This document shows, in pieces, positions 1-8,315 of a DNA stretch of 62,941 nt. The stretch is from contig NZ_JARQWV010000029.1 in NCBI RefSeq assembly GCF_029543245.1, positions 1 to 62,941 of the forward strand, in the 5' to 3' direction. Position 1 is the stretch's first letter, and each line of letters starts with the position of its first letter. The stretch is from Caulobacter endophyticus (GTDB taxonomy: Bacteria; Pseudomonadota; Alphaproteobacteria; Caulobacterales; Caulobacteraceae). The notes beneath the pieces are model-generated. The model was not told where the DNA came from and made no database searches. It saw only the letters and a program-made list of their open reading frames with translations. A program made the translations under genes and the position numbers.

Positions 1-117
1 GAAGCCGAAACGCTAAACAAACACACGGTCTCCGGGCTCCGCCCGGCCGCTCCGCGCCTCCCCGACCTAACGCGTGCCAACGCGGGAGACTGCGAAACCG
101 CGCCCCAACCTCAAGGA

Positions 118-304
118 ACCTCCCCCTGTGGGGGAGGCGATCGCGCAGCGATCGGTGGGGGGAGTGATTGCGAACCCTCCCGCCGCCTCGAAAGCTGAAA
201 CCGTCCCCCCACCGGCCTTCGGCCGCCTCCCCCACGGGGGGAGGTTCGTCACCAAAGACCCTCCCCCTGAAGGGGGAGGTGGCCCGGAGGGCCGGAGGGG
301 TGAG
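118..304. repeat. Three tandem GC-rich two-stem intergenic repeats
   Basis: The first 375 bases hold no convincing gene. They carry three copies of a two-hairpin element at about 118-165, 202-250 (inverted) and 257-304. Each copy starts with a stem of the type CCTCCCCC/GGGGGAGG with a short loop. A second stem with a 3-nt loop follows, and then a GGAGGGG-like tail. The second stems differ in sequence but all pair: CGATCGC/GCGATCG, CGGCC/GGCCG and GGCCC/GGGCC. Short open frames through this region are by-products of the repeats. Confidence 0.8.
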
Positions 305-375
305 GCTTGAGCCCGCTCAATTCCCATGCCTACAGTAGGATAACGTCGTTCTCGAAACGGCGATGGGAGGACGCC

Positions 376-1272
376 ATGAACGCCTTGACCCCGATCTCAG
401 CGGGCGATGCGCCCGACTATGCCGGCCTGACGGTCACGCCGGCCGGGCCGGTGCTGGGCGCCGAGATCTCCGGGCTCGACCTGACCAAGCCGCTGGAGCC
501 CGAGATCGTCGCGGCCATCCGGGAGGCCCTGCTGCGCCACAAGGTGGTGTTCTTCCGCGACCAAGACATCAGCCACGAGGACCACGTCCGCTTCGGCCGC
601 TATTTCGGCGACCTGGAGGGGCATCCGGTCACCGCCCACGTGCCGGGCTATCCCGAGATTCTGCACATCGAGGCCGCCGACGGCATGAAGCTGCGCGAGG
701 CCATCGTTCCGATCGTGCGGGCGGCCAACAAGTGGCACACCGACGTCACCTTCCGGCCCGCGCCGTCGATGGGCGGGGTGCTGCGCGCCCGCACCCTGCC
801 GCCGTCGGGCGGCGACACCCTGTTCGCCGACACCGCCGCCATCTATGCCGACCTGCCGCAGGCCCTGAAGGACAGGCTGGCGGGCCTCCAGGCCGAGCAC
901 GACATCCTGCAGAGCTACGGCTACCGCATCGATGAGGCCAAGCGGCAGGAACTGAGGGCGGCCTATCCGCCCCAGGCCCATCCCGTGGTGCGCACCCATC
1001 CCGAGACCGGCCAGCCGCACCTCTTCGTCAACAAGGTCTTCACGACGCGGATCCTTGGTTTGCCCGAGGACGAGGCCGCCGCCTTGCTGGCCGAACTGCT
1101 CGATCGGGTGAAGGCGCCCGAATACCAGGTCCGCTTCCGCTGGAGCCCGAACGCCATCGTCTTCTGGGACAACCGCGCCACCCAGCACTACGCCGTGCTC
1201 GACTACTGGCCGGTGGAACGCGTGGTCGAGCGGGTGACGATCAAGGGGGACGCGCCTTATTTCCGAGCCTGA
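376..1272 (+). CDS. TauD/TfdA-family Fe(II)/2-oxoglutarate dioxygenase
   Basis: This 298-aa protein belongs to the taurine dioxygenase/alkylsulfatase group of non-heme iron oxygenases, which use 2-oxoglutarate and O2 to oxidise and often desulfonate small organic molecules in the cytoplasm. The iron ligands are visible as His121-x-Asp123 (motif WHTDVTF) and a distal His271 (TQHYAVLDY). An Arg near 282 is placed to bind 2-oxoglutarate. The start is the ATG at 376 because GGGAGG lies 5 nt upstream; an upstream in-frame TTG at 307 falls in repeat DNA. A flavin monooxygenase follows 86 bp downstream, which supports a sulfur-scavenging role. The exact substrate (taurine, sulfate ester or herbicide-like) cannot be read from sequence. 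Confidence 0.9.
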   Translation: MNALTPISAGDAPDYAGLTVTPAGPVLGAEISGLDLTKPLEPEIVAAIREALLRHKVVFFRDQDISHEDHVRFGRYFGDLEGHPVTAHVPGYPEILHIEAADGMKLREAIVPIVRAANKWHTDVTFRPAPSMGGVLRARTLPPSGGDTLFADTAAIYADLPQALKDRLAGLQAEHDILQSYGYRIDEAKRQELRAAYPPQAHPVVRTHPETGQPHLFVNKVFTTRILGLPEDEAAALLAELLDRVKAPEYQVRFRWSPNAIVFWDNRATQHYAVLDYWPVERVVERVTIKGDAPYFRA

Positions 1273-1358
1273 TCAGGGCCTTGAGACCATCTCGTTGGAT
1301 CGCGGGCAGGGCGCTTCGTAAGCAGGCTTCCGTCATTTTCAGCCAACGGAACGGCCCG

Positions 1359-2693
1359 ATGCCCCAGCCCCGCCAACTCAAGCTCGGCTTCATCCTGCAC
1401 GGGGTCGGCCCCGGCTGGGGCGACTGGCGCCATCGCGACGCCCAGCCGAGCGCCAGCACGGACTTCCAGTTCTACAAGCGCCAGGCCCAGGTCGCCGAGG
1501 CCGGCAAGTTCGACTTCCTGTTCGTCGCTGACAGCGTCTACATCACCGAGAAGTCGAGCCCCCACTACCTGAACCGCTTCGAGCCGCTGACCATCCTGTC
1601 GGCCCTGGCCGGCGCCACCAGCAACATCGGCCTCGTGGGCACCCTGACGGTCAGCTACAGCGAGCCGTTCAACGTCGCCCGCCAGTTCTCGTCGCTCGAC
1701 CACATCAGCGGCGGGCGAGCCGGCTGGAACGTCGTCACCTCGTGGCTGGAAGGCAGCGCCGCCAACTACAGCCGCGACAAGCACTACGCCCACGACGTCC
1801 GCTACCGCCTGGCCGGCGAGTATCTCGACGTGGTCCAGGGCCTGTGGGACAGCTGGGAGGACGACGCCCTGACCTTCGACAAGCAGGGCGGCCAGTTCTT
1901 CGATCCGGCCAAGCTTCATGCCCTGAACCACAAGGGCGAGTTCTTCTCGGTGAAGGGGCCGCTGAACATCAGCCGCTCGCCCCAGGGCCAGCCGGTGATC
2001 TTCCAGGCCGGCGCCTCGGAAGACGGCAAGGCCTTCGCCGCCAGCCGCGCCGACGCCATCTTCGTCTCGCACGAGGATCTCGACGCCGCCCAGGCGTACT
2101 ACCAGGACATCAAGGCCCGCGCCGCCGGCTTCGGTCGCGATCCGGACCAACTGCATGTGCTGCCCGCCGCCCGTCCGGTGATCGGCCGCACCGCGCAGGA
2201 GGCCGAGGCGCTCTACAAGGAGCTGACCGAGCTCGTATCGCTCGACAACGCCCTGTCGATGCTGGCCCGGCCGTTCAACGAGTACGACTTCTCACGGCAC
2301 GACCCCGATGGTCCGTTCCCGCTGGAGGCCGCCGTGTTCGGAGCCAATTCCAACCAGAGCGCGGTAGGTCGCATCGTCGCCGCCGTGAAGGCCGAGAACC
2401 TGACCCTGCGCGAGACCGCCCTGCGCTTCGCCACGCCGCGCGGCCAGTTCGTCGGCGCGCCGGAGGCCGTGGCCGATGCCTTGCAGGCCTGGTTCGAGGG
2501 GCGCGGCGCCGACGGCTTCGTGCTGTTCGAAAGCCTGCCGGGCCAGCTGGAGGTCTTCGTCGAACTGGTCGTGCCGATCCTGCAGGGCAGGGGGCTTTTC
2601 CGTACCGAGTACGAGGGCTCGACCTTCCGCGAGAGCCTGGGTCTCGACTTCCCGGTCAACCGCTATGCCCGCGCCCTGGCGGCGGCCGAATAG
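1359..2693 (+). CDS. LLM-class flavin-dependent monooxygenase (NtaA/SnaA/DszA type)
   Basis: This 444-aa protein has the N-terminal signature of the NtaA/SnaA/DszA branch of bacterial-luciferase-like monooxygenases (GVGPGWGDWRH, then AEAGKFDFLFVADS around residues 50-65). Members use reduced flavin from a partner reductase to oxidise sulfones, nitrilotriacetate or related compounds in the cytoplasm. The length is normal for the family. The start is taken at the ATG at 1359 (MPQPRQLKLGF), which matches the usual family N-terminus; an upstream in-frame ATG at 1281 would add 26 unlikely residues. It lies downstream of the TauD-like gene on the same strand and is probably co-transcribed. No flavin reductase or sulfonate transporter is visible in the window. 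Confidence 0.9.
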   Translation: MPQPRQLKLGFILHGVGPGWGDWRHRDAQPSASTDFQFYKRQAQVAEAGKFDFLFVADSVYITEKSSPHYLNRFEPLTILSALAGATSNIGLVGTLTVSYSEPFNVARQFSSLDHISGGRAGWNVVTSWLEGSAANYSRDKHYAHDVRYRLAGEYLDVVQGLWDSWEDDALTFDKQGGQFFDPAKLHALNHKGEFFSVKGPLNISRSPQGQPVIFQAGASEDGKAFAASRADAIFVSHEDLDAAQAYYQDIKARAAGFGRDPDQLHVLPAARPVIGRTAQEAEALYKELTELVSLDNALSMLARPFNEYDFSRHDPDGPFPLEAAVFGANSNQSAVGRIVAAVKAENLTLRETALRFATPRGQFVGAPEAVADALQAWFEGRGADGFVLFESLPGQLEVFVELVVPILQGRGLFRTEYEGSTFRESLGLDFPVNRYARALAAAE

Positions 2694-2694
2694 T

Positions 2695-3294
2695 CTAGAG
2701 CGACGCCTCCGCCGCCGAGGCGGCGGGGGCGACGCGCCGATCCTCCGCCGGGCGAGGCTCAGCGGGCTGGCCGCTCCAATAGTGGTCGTTGCCGCGGAAG
2801 GCGCCTTCGATGGCGCGCAGGCCGCGTTCGACCTGCGCCGACAGGTGGCCGATCAAGCTCTGGTGCTTTTCCACGACCGCCAGGTCGCGCGGGGCGCGCT
2901 GCATGGCGCAGGCGTAGCGGTGCAGGCTGGATTTCATCTCGCGCATCTCCCGCGTGATCCGCGCGATCCGGTCGCGATCGACCTGGCCGAAGTGGCGCGT
3001 GCCGTGCAGCCGGTTGCGGGCGCAGGCCGCCAGCCATTGGCCGCGTGTCATCCCGGTGATCCGGCACTCCTCGTCCAGCCGGCGACGATCGTCCCTGGTG
3101 AGCAGCACAGGCACGGAACTGGTCTGGGCATGGCTGACGGGCTCGGGCGCCGGCCGTTGCGGCAGGGCCGTCTCGCTGGACAGGCATTGGGCGACGAGCG
3201 CGCGAAGCACCGCCGACCGCCCGCCGTGCATAGCGGCGTAGGCGTCGAATTGTTCAGCGATTTCGTCCGGCAACTGGAAGCCGAAGTGAGTCAT
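2695..3294 (-). CDS. MobC-like protein with two ribbon-helix-helix regions
   Basis: This 199-aa protein shows two segments that fit a ribbon-helix-helix DNA-binding fold. Residues 4-43 contain FGFQLPDEI then a helix-turn-helix pair, and residues about 61-97 contain VPVLLT, DDRRRLDEECRITG and TRGQWLAACARNRL. The second segment and the helix after it resemble plasmid relaxosome accessory proteins of the MobC group. MobC proteins help relaxases open oriT, but no relaxase, oriT or plasmid gene is near, so a role as a chromosomal DNA-binding regulator is equally possible. Its end is 1 bp from the end of the monooxygenase gene. A GC-rich stem at 2709-2726 inside its 3' end could act as a shared convergent terminator. 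Confidence 0.6.
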   Translation of the reverse strand: MTHFGFQLPDEIAEQFDAYAAMHGGRSAVLRALVAQCLSSETALPQRPAPEPVSHAQTSSVPVLLTRDDRRRLDEECRITGMTRGQWLAACARNRLHGTRHFGQVDRDRIARITREMREMKSSLHRYACAMQRAPRDLAVVEKHQSLIGHLSAQVERGLRAIEGAFRGNDHYWSGQPAEPRPAEDRRVAPAASAAEASL

Positions 3295-3581
3295 CGGAAT
3301 GGCGCTTCAAGTTCGTGCGGCGCGATGTTTTTCGCGTCGACCGAGTGTTTGAAGAAGAGAGCATGGTTCGCTCAATTTTAGACATAAAACGACTTTTCGA
3401 TTTTTGATCATTACGACTTTGTATCAAATTATTTCCCAGAAAATCTGTCACAAAACTTTGGGCTAACTGTCTTCACGGCTCTGTAGCCCGCCAATCCAGG
3501 GCTGGAGGGCGAGGCTTTTCCATTGGTGGGGACCGGGGGTCTTCGCCGCCCTGTTTGCGGCTGCGCCAATGGAGAACCGTC
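3295..3581. other. AT-richer intergenic regulatory region before elpS
   Basis: This 287-bp gap separates the divergent MobC-like gene and the lipoprotein gene. It is clearly richer in A and T than its surroundings between about 3360 and 3460, as expected for promoters of both genes. It contains the possible Pho box listed separately. No open frame in it looks coding. Confidence 0.6.
3445..3473 (+). promoter_or_regulatory. Possible PhoB binding site (Pho box)
   Basis: CTGTCAC at 3445-3451 is an exact match to a Pho-box half-site. A second near match, CTGTCTT, starts at 3467, exactly 22 bp on. The position halfway between (3456, CTTTGGG) is a weak third half. PhoB dimers bind direct repeats with an 11-bp period, so the spacing fits three consecutive half-sites. 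Phosphate-starvation control would agree with what is known for the Caulobacter ElpS lipoprotein. Only one half-site is a full match. Confidence 0.4.
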
Positions 3582-5042
3582 ATGAACCGCGTTGGAAACG
3601 TTAGCTTGATCGCGCTTGCGCTGAGCGCCTCCCTGGCGCTTGCGGGCTGCGGCGGCGCCGACAGCGTCGCCTCGCCGGGCGAGGGCGGCTTCGGCAATGG
3701 CGGCGGCACGAACCCGACCAATCCGACCACGCCGGCGCCGGGCACCCCGGCCGCCGACTGCCCGACCGGGTTCGCCAATGTCGGCACGGTCGCCAACGGC
3801 ACCCTGCGCAACTGCCAGCTGCCGCAACTGATCACCGGCAATCTCGTCGTGCCGCTGCGCGCCGGCACCGTCTATTCAGTCAGCGGCCGCGTCGACGTCG
3901 GCCAGGACCAGGGCGGCGACCCGAACGCGCCGATCGCCGGCCGCGCCAAGGGCGTGATCACGGTCGAAGCCGGCGTGAAGGTCTTCGGCTCGGCCGGTCT
4001 CGACTACATCGTCGTCAACCGCGGCTCGCAGATCTTCGCCGAGGGCACGGCCGCCAACCCGATCGTCTTCACCAGCAAGCAGAGCATCGAAGGCCAGACC
4101 GGCGCCGACTCGATCGGCCAGTGGGGCGGTCTCGTCATTCTCGGCCGCGCGCCGATCAGCAACTGCTCGGGCGCCGGCGCCACGCCGGGCACGGCCGGCT
4201 GCGAGGCCCAGGTCGAAGGCACCAACGCCTTCTACGGCGGCAGCGGCCTGCAGGATAACAGCGGCGTCATGCGCTACCTGCGCGTCCAGCACTCGGGCTT
4301 CGTCATCGTCGCCAACAACGAGCTGAACGGCATCACTCTGGCGGGCGTCGGCTCGGGCACCACCTTCGACCACATCCAGGTCCACAACAGCAGCGACGAC
4401 GGCATCGAGTTCTTCGGCGGCAACGTCAACGGCAAGTATCTGGTCCTGACCGGCAACGACGACGACAGCATCGACACCGACACCGGCTACAACGGCGCCC
4501 TGCAGTTCGGCATCATCGTCCAGCGCGCCAACGGCGGTAACCGCGCCTTCGAAACCAGCAGCGCCGGCACCGCGCCGCGCTCGAACCCCAAGTTCGCCAA
4601 CTGGACCGTCATCGGTCGCGGCGGCTCGGGCAACGACTTGCTGGTGGCCAACACCTCGACCAACAACGTCTGGGTCAACTCGGTCGTACAGATGACCGCC
4701 AGCACCGCCGGCTGCGTCGACATCGACGACGCAACCACCCAGGTCGCCTTCCACTCGGTGGCCCTGGCCTGCGCCACGCCGTTCACCAACGACACCAATG
4801 TCGACGCCACGGCCGTTGCGGCGCTGTTCAACGCCGGCACCAACAACACGTCGAGCCACACCTCGACGCTGACGGGCACGTTCATCAACGGCGCCAACGA
4901 GGCGGCCCGCACGCCCTACGCCAACATCACCAGCCTCAGCAGCTTCCTGGTGAACCCCGGCTACATCGGGGCCGTCAAGGACGCCAACGACACCTGGTGG
5001 CAGGGCTGGACCTGCGGCCTGACCAGCGGCTCGACCTGCTGA
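3582..5042 (+). CDS. elpS: Secreted beta-structure lipoprotein, ElpS-like type II secretion substrate
   Basis: This 486-aa protein has a lipoprotein signal peptide (hydrophobic stretch then LALAGCGG, lipidated Cys near residue 24), a Gly/Thr/Pro-rich linker, and a long domain of Asn/Gly/Ser-rich beta strands resembling a parallel beta-helix. The start is the ATG at 3582 with GGAGAA upstream; a start at 3555 would add nine residues before the signal peptide. In Caulobacter crescentus the extracellular lipoprotein ElpS, released by type II secretion under phosphate starvation, is reported beside the same secretion genes, and this gene holds the equivalent place. It precedes a TonB receptor and the gsp operon. 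The molecular function is not known from sequence. The symbol rests on context and remembered similarity. Confidence 0.7.
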   Translation: MNRVGNVSLIALALSASLALAGCGGADSVASPGEGGFGNGGGTNPTNPTTPAPGTPAADCPTGFANVGTVANGTLRNCQLPQLITGNLVVPLRAGTVYSVSGRVDVGQDQGGDPNAPIAGRAKGVITVEAGVKVFGSAGLDYIVVNRGSQIFAEGTAANPIVFTSKQSIEGQTGADSIGQWGGLVILGRAPISNCSGAGATPGTAGCEAQVEGTNAFYGGSGLQDNSGVMRYLRVQHSGFVIVANNELNGITLAGVGSGTTFDHIQVHNSSDDGIEFFGGNVNGKYLVLTGNDDDSIDTDTGYNGALQFGIIVQRANGGNRAFETSSAGTAPRSNPKFANWTVIGRGGSGNDLLVANTSTNNVWVNSVVQMTASTAGCVDIDDATTQVAFHSVALACATPFTNDTNVDATAVAALFNAGTNNTSSHTSTLTGTFINGANEAARTPYANITSLSSFLVNPGYIGAVKDANDTWWQGWTCGLTSGSTC

Positions 5043-5049
5043 TCCGGTT

Positions 5050-5072
5050 GGGGGCGGCGCTGAGCCGCCCCC
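5050..5072 (+). terminator. GC-rich stem-loop between elpS and the TonB receptor gene
   Basis: A perfect 9-bp stem, GGGGGCGGC at 5050-5058 and GCCGCCCCC at 5064-5072, closes a 5-nt loop just after the lipoprotein stop codon. No T-run follows, so it is more likely an attenuator or an mRNA-stabilising structure than a full terminator. It could make the lipoprotein message more abundant than the downstream genes. Confidence 0.5.
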
Positions 5073-5107
5073 GCTTCCCGACGCCCGACAATTCCAAGGT
5101 TCTTCCG

Positions 5108-7771
5108 ATGAACATGCTGTTCCGGCCCCTGAGCGGCCTCCTGCTCGCGACGTCGGCGCTGGTCGCGCCGCAGATCGCCATGGCGCAGACGACCCCCGCC
5201 GCCCAGCCGCAGCCGGGCGCAGCCGAGACCCCTGCGCCGCGCCAGTTCGCTGCGCTCGACCCTGACGAGACGCCCAATGTGGTCGAGGAAGTCCTCATCC
5301 TCGGTCGCAACATTCCCGAGCCGATGCGCACGACCTCGGAGGTCGCCAGCTTCCTGACCCAGGAAGACCTCAAGCGCGCCGGCGACGGCACCGCCGCCGA
5401 AGCCCTGACCCGGGTCAGCGGCCTCAGCCTGGTGTCGGGGCGCTTCGTCTATGTGCGCGGCCTGGGCGAGCGCTACTCGTCGGCCCTTCTGAACGGTTCT
5501 CCGCTGCCCAGCCCCGAGCCGCTGCAGCGCGTCGTACCCCTCGACCTCTTCCCCTCGGCCATCCTGGCCGGCGCAACCGTGCAGAAGAGCTTCTCGCCGA
5601 ACTATCCGGGCGAGTTCGGCGGCGGCGTCATCGACCTGCAGACCGTGGCCATTCCCGACGAGGCCTTCTTCGAGGTCGAGATCGGCGGCGGCGGCAACAC
5701 CGAGACCACGCTGAACAAGGGCCTGACCTACTACGGCTCGGACACCGACTTCCTCGGTTACGACGACGGCACGCGCAAGAAGCCGCCGGAGCTGCGCGAG
5801 GCGCTGGCTACGGGCAAGCGCATCAACTCCAGCAACTTCACGAGCGCCCAGCTGGTGCGTATCGGCTCCAGCCTGGTCAACGCGCCGCTGAACCTGATCC
5901 AGACCAAGAACAAGATCCCCGGCAACTTCTCGGCCGACGTCAGCGCCGGCCGCTCGTTCGAGCTGGCCTCGGGCGCGCGCCTGGGCGTCGTCGCCATCGG
6001 CGGCTTCGAGAACAGCTGGCGCTCTCGCGAAGGCATCCAGCAGCAGGGCCTTGAGCAGAACGGCGTGCTGGAGCCGCGCACCAGTTACAACTTCAACAAC
6101 ACCAGCAACAACGTCACCGTGAACGGCCTGGTGGGTCTGGGCCTGGAGTGGGGCGACCACCAGGTGCGCTGGACCAACCTCTACGTCCACAACACCACCA
6201 AGTCGGCCCGCCAGCGGGCCGGCGAGGACTACGCCGCCGGCCAGGAAGTGCTCGACTCCTACACCGAGTGGTTCGAGCGGAACCTCTACGACACCCAGCT
6301 GTCGGGCAAGCACGAGTTCGGCGCCTGGAACTTCGACTGGCGCGGTTCCTACGCCAAGTCCGAGCGCGACGCGCCGTACGAGAAGTTCATCCGCTACCGT
6401 CTGGAGAACGGCGTCTACTACCACTCCGCCTCGCAGGAGCAGAACTCGACGAGCTTCAGCACGCTCGACGACACCATGGCCAGCGCCGGCTTCGACGTGG
6501 CCTACACCCTGCCGCTCAGCAGCGGTCGCGACGCCAAGTTCAGCGGCGGCTACGCCTATCTCGACAACGAGCGCGACGCCGAACGCCGCGACTTCCGCTA
6601 CCAGGGCGGCGCCATCCCGCTGGCCATCCAGCGCGAGCGGGTTGATTTCCTGCTGTCGGACTACAACCTCGCCCAGGGCTACCTGACCTTCACCGAAATC
6701 ACCGGCGGCGACGGCGCGGCGGCTTATGAGGCTGGCCTCAAGGTCCATGCCGGCTACGTGCAGGTGGATGCGGAGTTCCTGCCGCGCCTGCGCACCTCCT
6801 TCGGCCTGCGGGTCGAGGACGCCGAGCAGACCGTCCAGGTCGTCGACCTGTTCGGCGGCGATCCGGCCACGCCGACGGCGCTGGAAGAGACCTATGTCCT
6901 GCCGGCCGCGACCCTGACCTACAATTTCGCCGAGGACATGCAACTGCGCCTGGGCGCCTCGAAGACCATCGCCCGTCCGCAGTTTCGCGAACTGGCCCCT
7001 CAGCAGTACTTCGACCCCGACACCGACCGCCTGTTCATCGGTAATCCCTACCTGACCGACACCGAACTGCTGAACCTCGACGCCCGCGTCGAGTGGTACT
7101 TCGCCGCCAACCAGTACCTGTCGGGCGGCCTGTTCTACAAAGACCTGGATCGTCCGGTGGAGTCGGTGGTCAGCGAGCAGGGCTCGACGATCGTCCAGAC
7201 CTACGTCAATGCGCCGAAGGCCTCGCTCTACGGCTTCGAGCTGGACTTCAAGAAGCTGTTCGACAGCCCCTTCGAAGGCGCCTTCTTCGGAACCAAGCGC
7301 TGGCTGGTCGGCGCCAACTACACCTTCTCGGACTCGCAGGTGAAGGTGTCGGAGGACGACGTGGTCTATCCGCTGGCCGGGGCGGGCGCGCCGCGTCGCG
7401 CGCTCGACTACGTCAGGGACGGCAGCCAGCTTCAGGGCCTCTCCAAGCACCTGGCCAACATTCAGTTCGGCTGGGAGGACGAGGAGAACCGCTCGCAGGC
7501 CACCATCCTGGCCACCTATGTCAGCAAGCGGATCTCGGCCCGCGGGCGCCCGGACCAGCCGGACCTCCTGCAGGAGCCGGGCGTGACCGTGGACTTCACC
7601 TACCGCAAGGCCTTCGACGTGAGGGACCGCGAGCTGGAGTTCACCTTCAAGGCTCGCAACCTGCTCGGCGAAGACTTCGAGGAGTACCAGGTGCTGGGCG
7701 GCGGTCGCGTCGACGCCAACACCTACGACCTCGGCCAGACCTTCTCCGTCTCGCTGTCCACGCGGTTCTAG
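5108..7771 (+). CDS. TonB-dependent outer-membrane receptor linked to the type II system
   Basis: This 887-aa protein has a signal peptide ending at AMA-QT (about residue 22-24), a plug domain (EEVLILGRNIPEP through NYPGEFGGGVIDLQT, roughly 60-190), and a large C-terminal beta-barrel ending in the aromatic residue Phe (SVSLSTRF), the normal barrel signature. Such receptors take up ligands across the outer membrane with energy from TonB-ExbBD. The start is the ATG at 5108. The gene lies between the ElpS-like lipoprotein and gspC on the same strand. This suggests that the lipoprotein and receptor work together, perhaps on a phosphate-containing ligand, and share regulation with secretion. The substrate is unknown. 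Confidence 0.9.
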   Translation: MNMLFRPLSGLLLATSALVAPQIAMAQTTPAAQPQPGAAETPAPRQFAALDPDETPNVVEEVLILGRNIPEPMRTTSEVASFLTQEDLKRAGDGTAAEALTRVSGLSLVSGRFVYVRGLGERYSSALLNGSPLPSPEPLQRVVPLDLFPSAILAGATVQKSFSPNYPGEFGGGVIDLQTVAIPDEAFFEVEIGGGGNTETTLNKGLTYYGSDTDFLGYDDGTRKKPPELREALATGKRINSSNFTSAQLVRIGSSLVNAPLNLIQTKNKIPGNFSADVSAGRSFELASGARLGVVAIGGFENSWRSREGIQQQGLEQNGVLEPRTSYNFNNTSNNVTVNGLVGLGLEWGDHQVRWTNLYVHNTTKSARQRAGEDYAAGQEVLDSYTEWFERNLYDTQLSGKHEFGAWNFDWRGSYAKSERDAPYEKFIRYRLENGVYYHSASQEQNSTSFSTLDDTMASAGFDVAYTLPLSSGRDAKFSGGYAYLDNERDAERRDFRYQGGAIPLAIQRERVDFLLSDYNLAQGYLTFTEITGGDGAAAYEAGLKVHAGYVQVDAEFLPRLRTSFGLRVEDAEQTVQVVDLFGGDPATPTALEETYVLPAATLTYNFAEDMQLRLGASKTIARPQFRELAPQQYFDPDTDRLFIGNPYLTDTELLNLDARVEWYFAANQYLSGGLFYKDLDRPVESVVSEQGSTIVQTYVNAPKASLYGFELDFKKLFDSPFEGAFFGTKRWLVGANYTFSDSQVKVSEDDVVYPLAGAGAPRRALDYVRDGSQLQGLSKHLANIQFGWEDEENRSQATILATYVSKRISARGRPDQPDLLQEPGVTVDFTYRKAFDVRDRELEFTFKARNLLGEDFEEYQVLGGGRVDANTYDLGQTFSVSLSTRF

Positions 7772-7806
7772 GCCTCTCCGGAGACCGACCGCGGCCGATC
7801 GACGGC

Positions 7807-7832
7807 GCTCCTCGCCCTTGCGGGCGGGGAGC
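7807..7832 (+). terminator. Stem-loop between the TonB receptor gene and gspC
   Basis: GCTCCTCGCCC (7807-7817) pairs with GGGCGGGGAGC (7822-7832) through one G-U pair, with loop TTGC. A weak T-containing tail follows. It sits 36 bp after the receptor stop and 33 bp before gspC, so it may reduce read-through into the secretion operon. Confidence 0.5.
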
Positions 7833-7865
7833 GTTCGTCGCCGTTGAACTTCCCGACGATCGCCG

Positions 7866-8315
7866 ATGCTAGCAAAGCTGACCGAAACATTCCGGATCCA
7901 CGGAGGAAGAGCGTTCCTGGCGCTCGAACTCGTGGTTCTGCTCATCCTGGCGGCCCAGATCGCGCGGCTCGTCTGGATCGTCGCCGCGCCGCCGCCGCCA
8001 CTGGCGGTCAAGGCCGCACCGGTCCACAGGACCGTCGATCCCAAGATCCTCGCCAGCTTCGACGCCTTCGGTTCGGCCGGGGCGTCTTCGCGCGTCGGGG
8101 GGGCGGCGGGCGTCGAAGGCTTCCGGCTGTTCGGCGTGCGCCAGACCGACGACGGCGGCTCGGCGATCATCGCAGGGCCGGACGGCGTCCAGAAGTCCTA
8201 TGCCGTGGGCGAGGCCGTCGCCGACGGAGTCACCCTCGCGTCCGTCGCCGCCGACCATGTCGAGCTCTCGCGGGCCGGCGCCCGCATGACCCTCTCGTTT
8301 CCGGAACGTCCATGA
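7866..8315 (+). CDS. gspC: Type II secretion protein GspC
   Basis: This 149-aa inner-membrane protein has an N-terminal transmembrane segment (about residues 17-40, FLALELVVLLILAAQIARLVWIV shortened here) and a periplasmic homology region (GFRLFGVRQ, then the YAVGEAVADGVTLASVAADHVELSR pattern, which is typical of GspC). GspC links the inner-membrane platform to the secretin GspD. It is short for the family and lacks a C-terminal PDZ or coiled-coil domain. It is the first gene of the gsp operon; its TGA overlaps the gspD ATG (ATGA). Confidence 0.85.
   Translation: MLAKLTETFRIHGGRAFLALELVVLLILAAQIARLVWIVAAPPPPLAVKAAPVHRTVDPKILASFDAFGSAGASSRVGGAAGVEGFRLFGVRQTDDGGSAIIAGPDGVQKSYAVGEAVADGVTLASVAADHVELSRAGARMTLSFPERP

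Noticed and set aside
67..327. Short open frames across the first repeat block
   Set aside because: They follow the GC-rich repeat units and have Pro/Gly/Arg-only composition.
2695..3294. The MobC-like gene as a sign of an integrated plasmid
   Set aside because: No relaxase, replication, integrase or flanking repeat was found, and base composition matches the chromosome.
4961..8170. A 1069-codon minus-strand open frame opposite the TonB receptor
   Set aside because: It is a shadow of a high-GC gene: Val/Gly/Arg/Ala-rich product without domains, while the plus strand gives a clear receptor.
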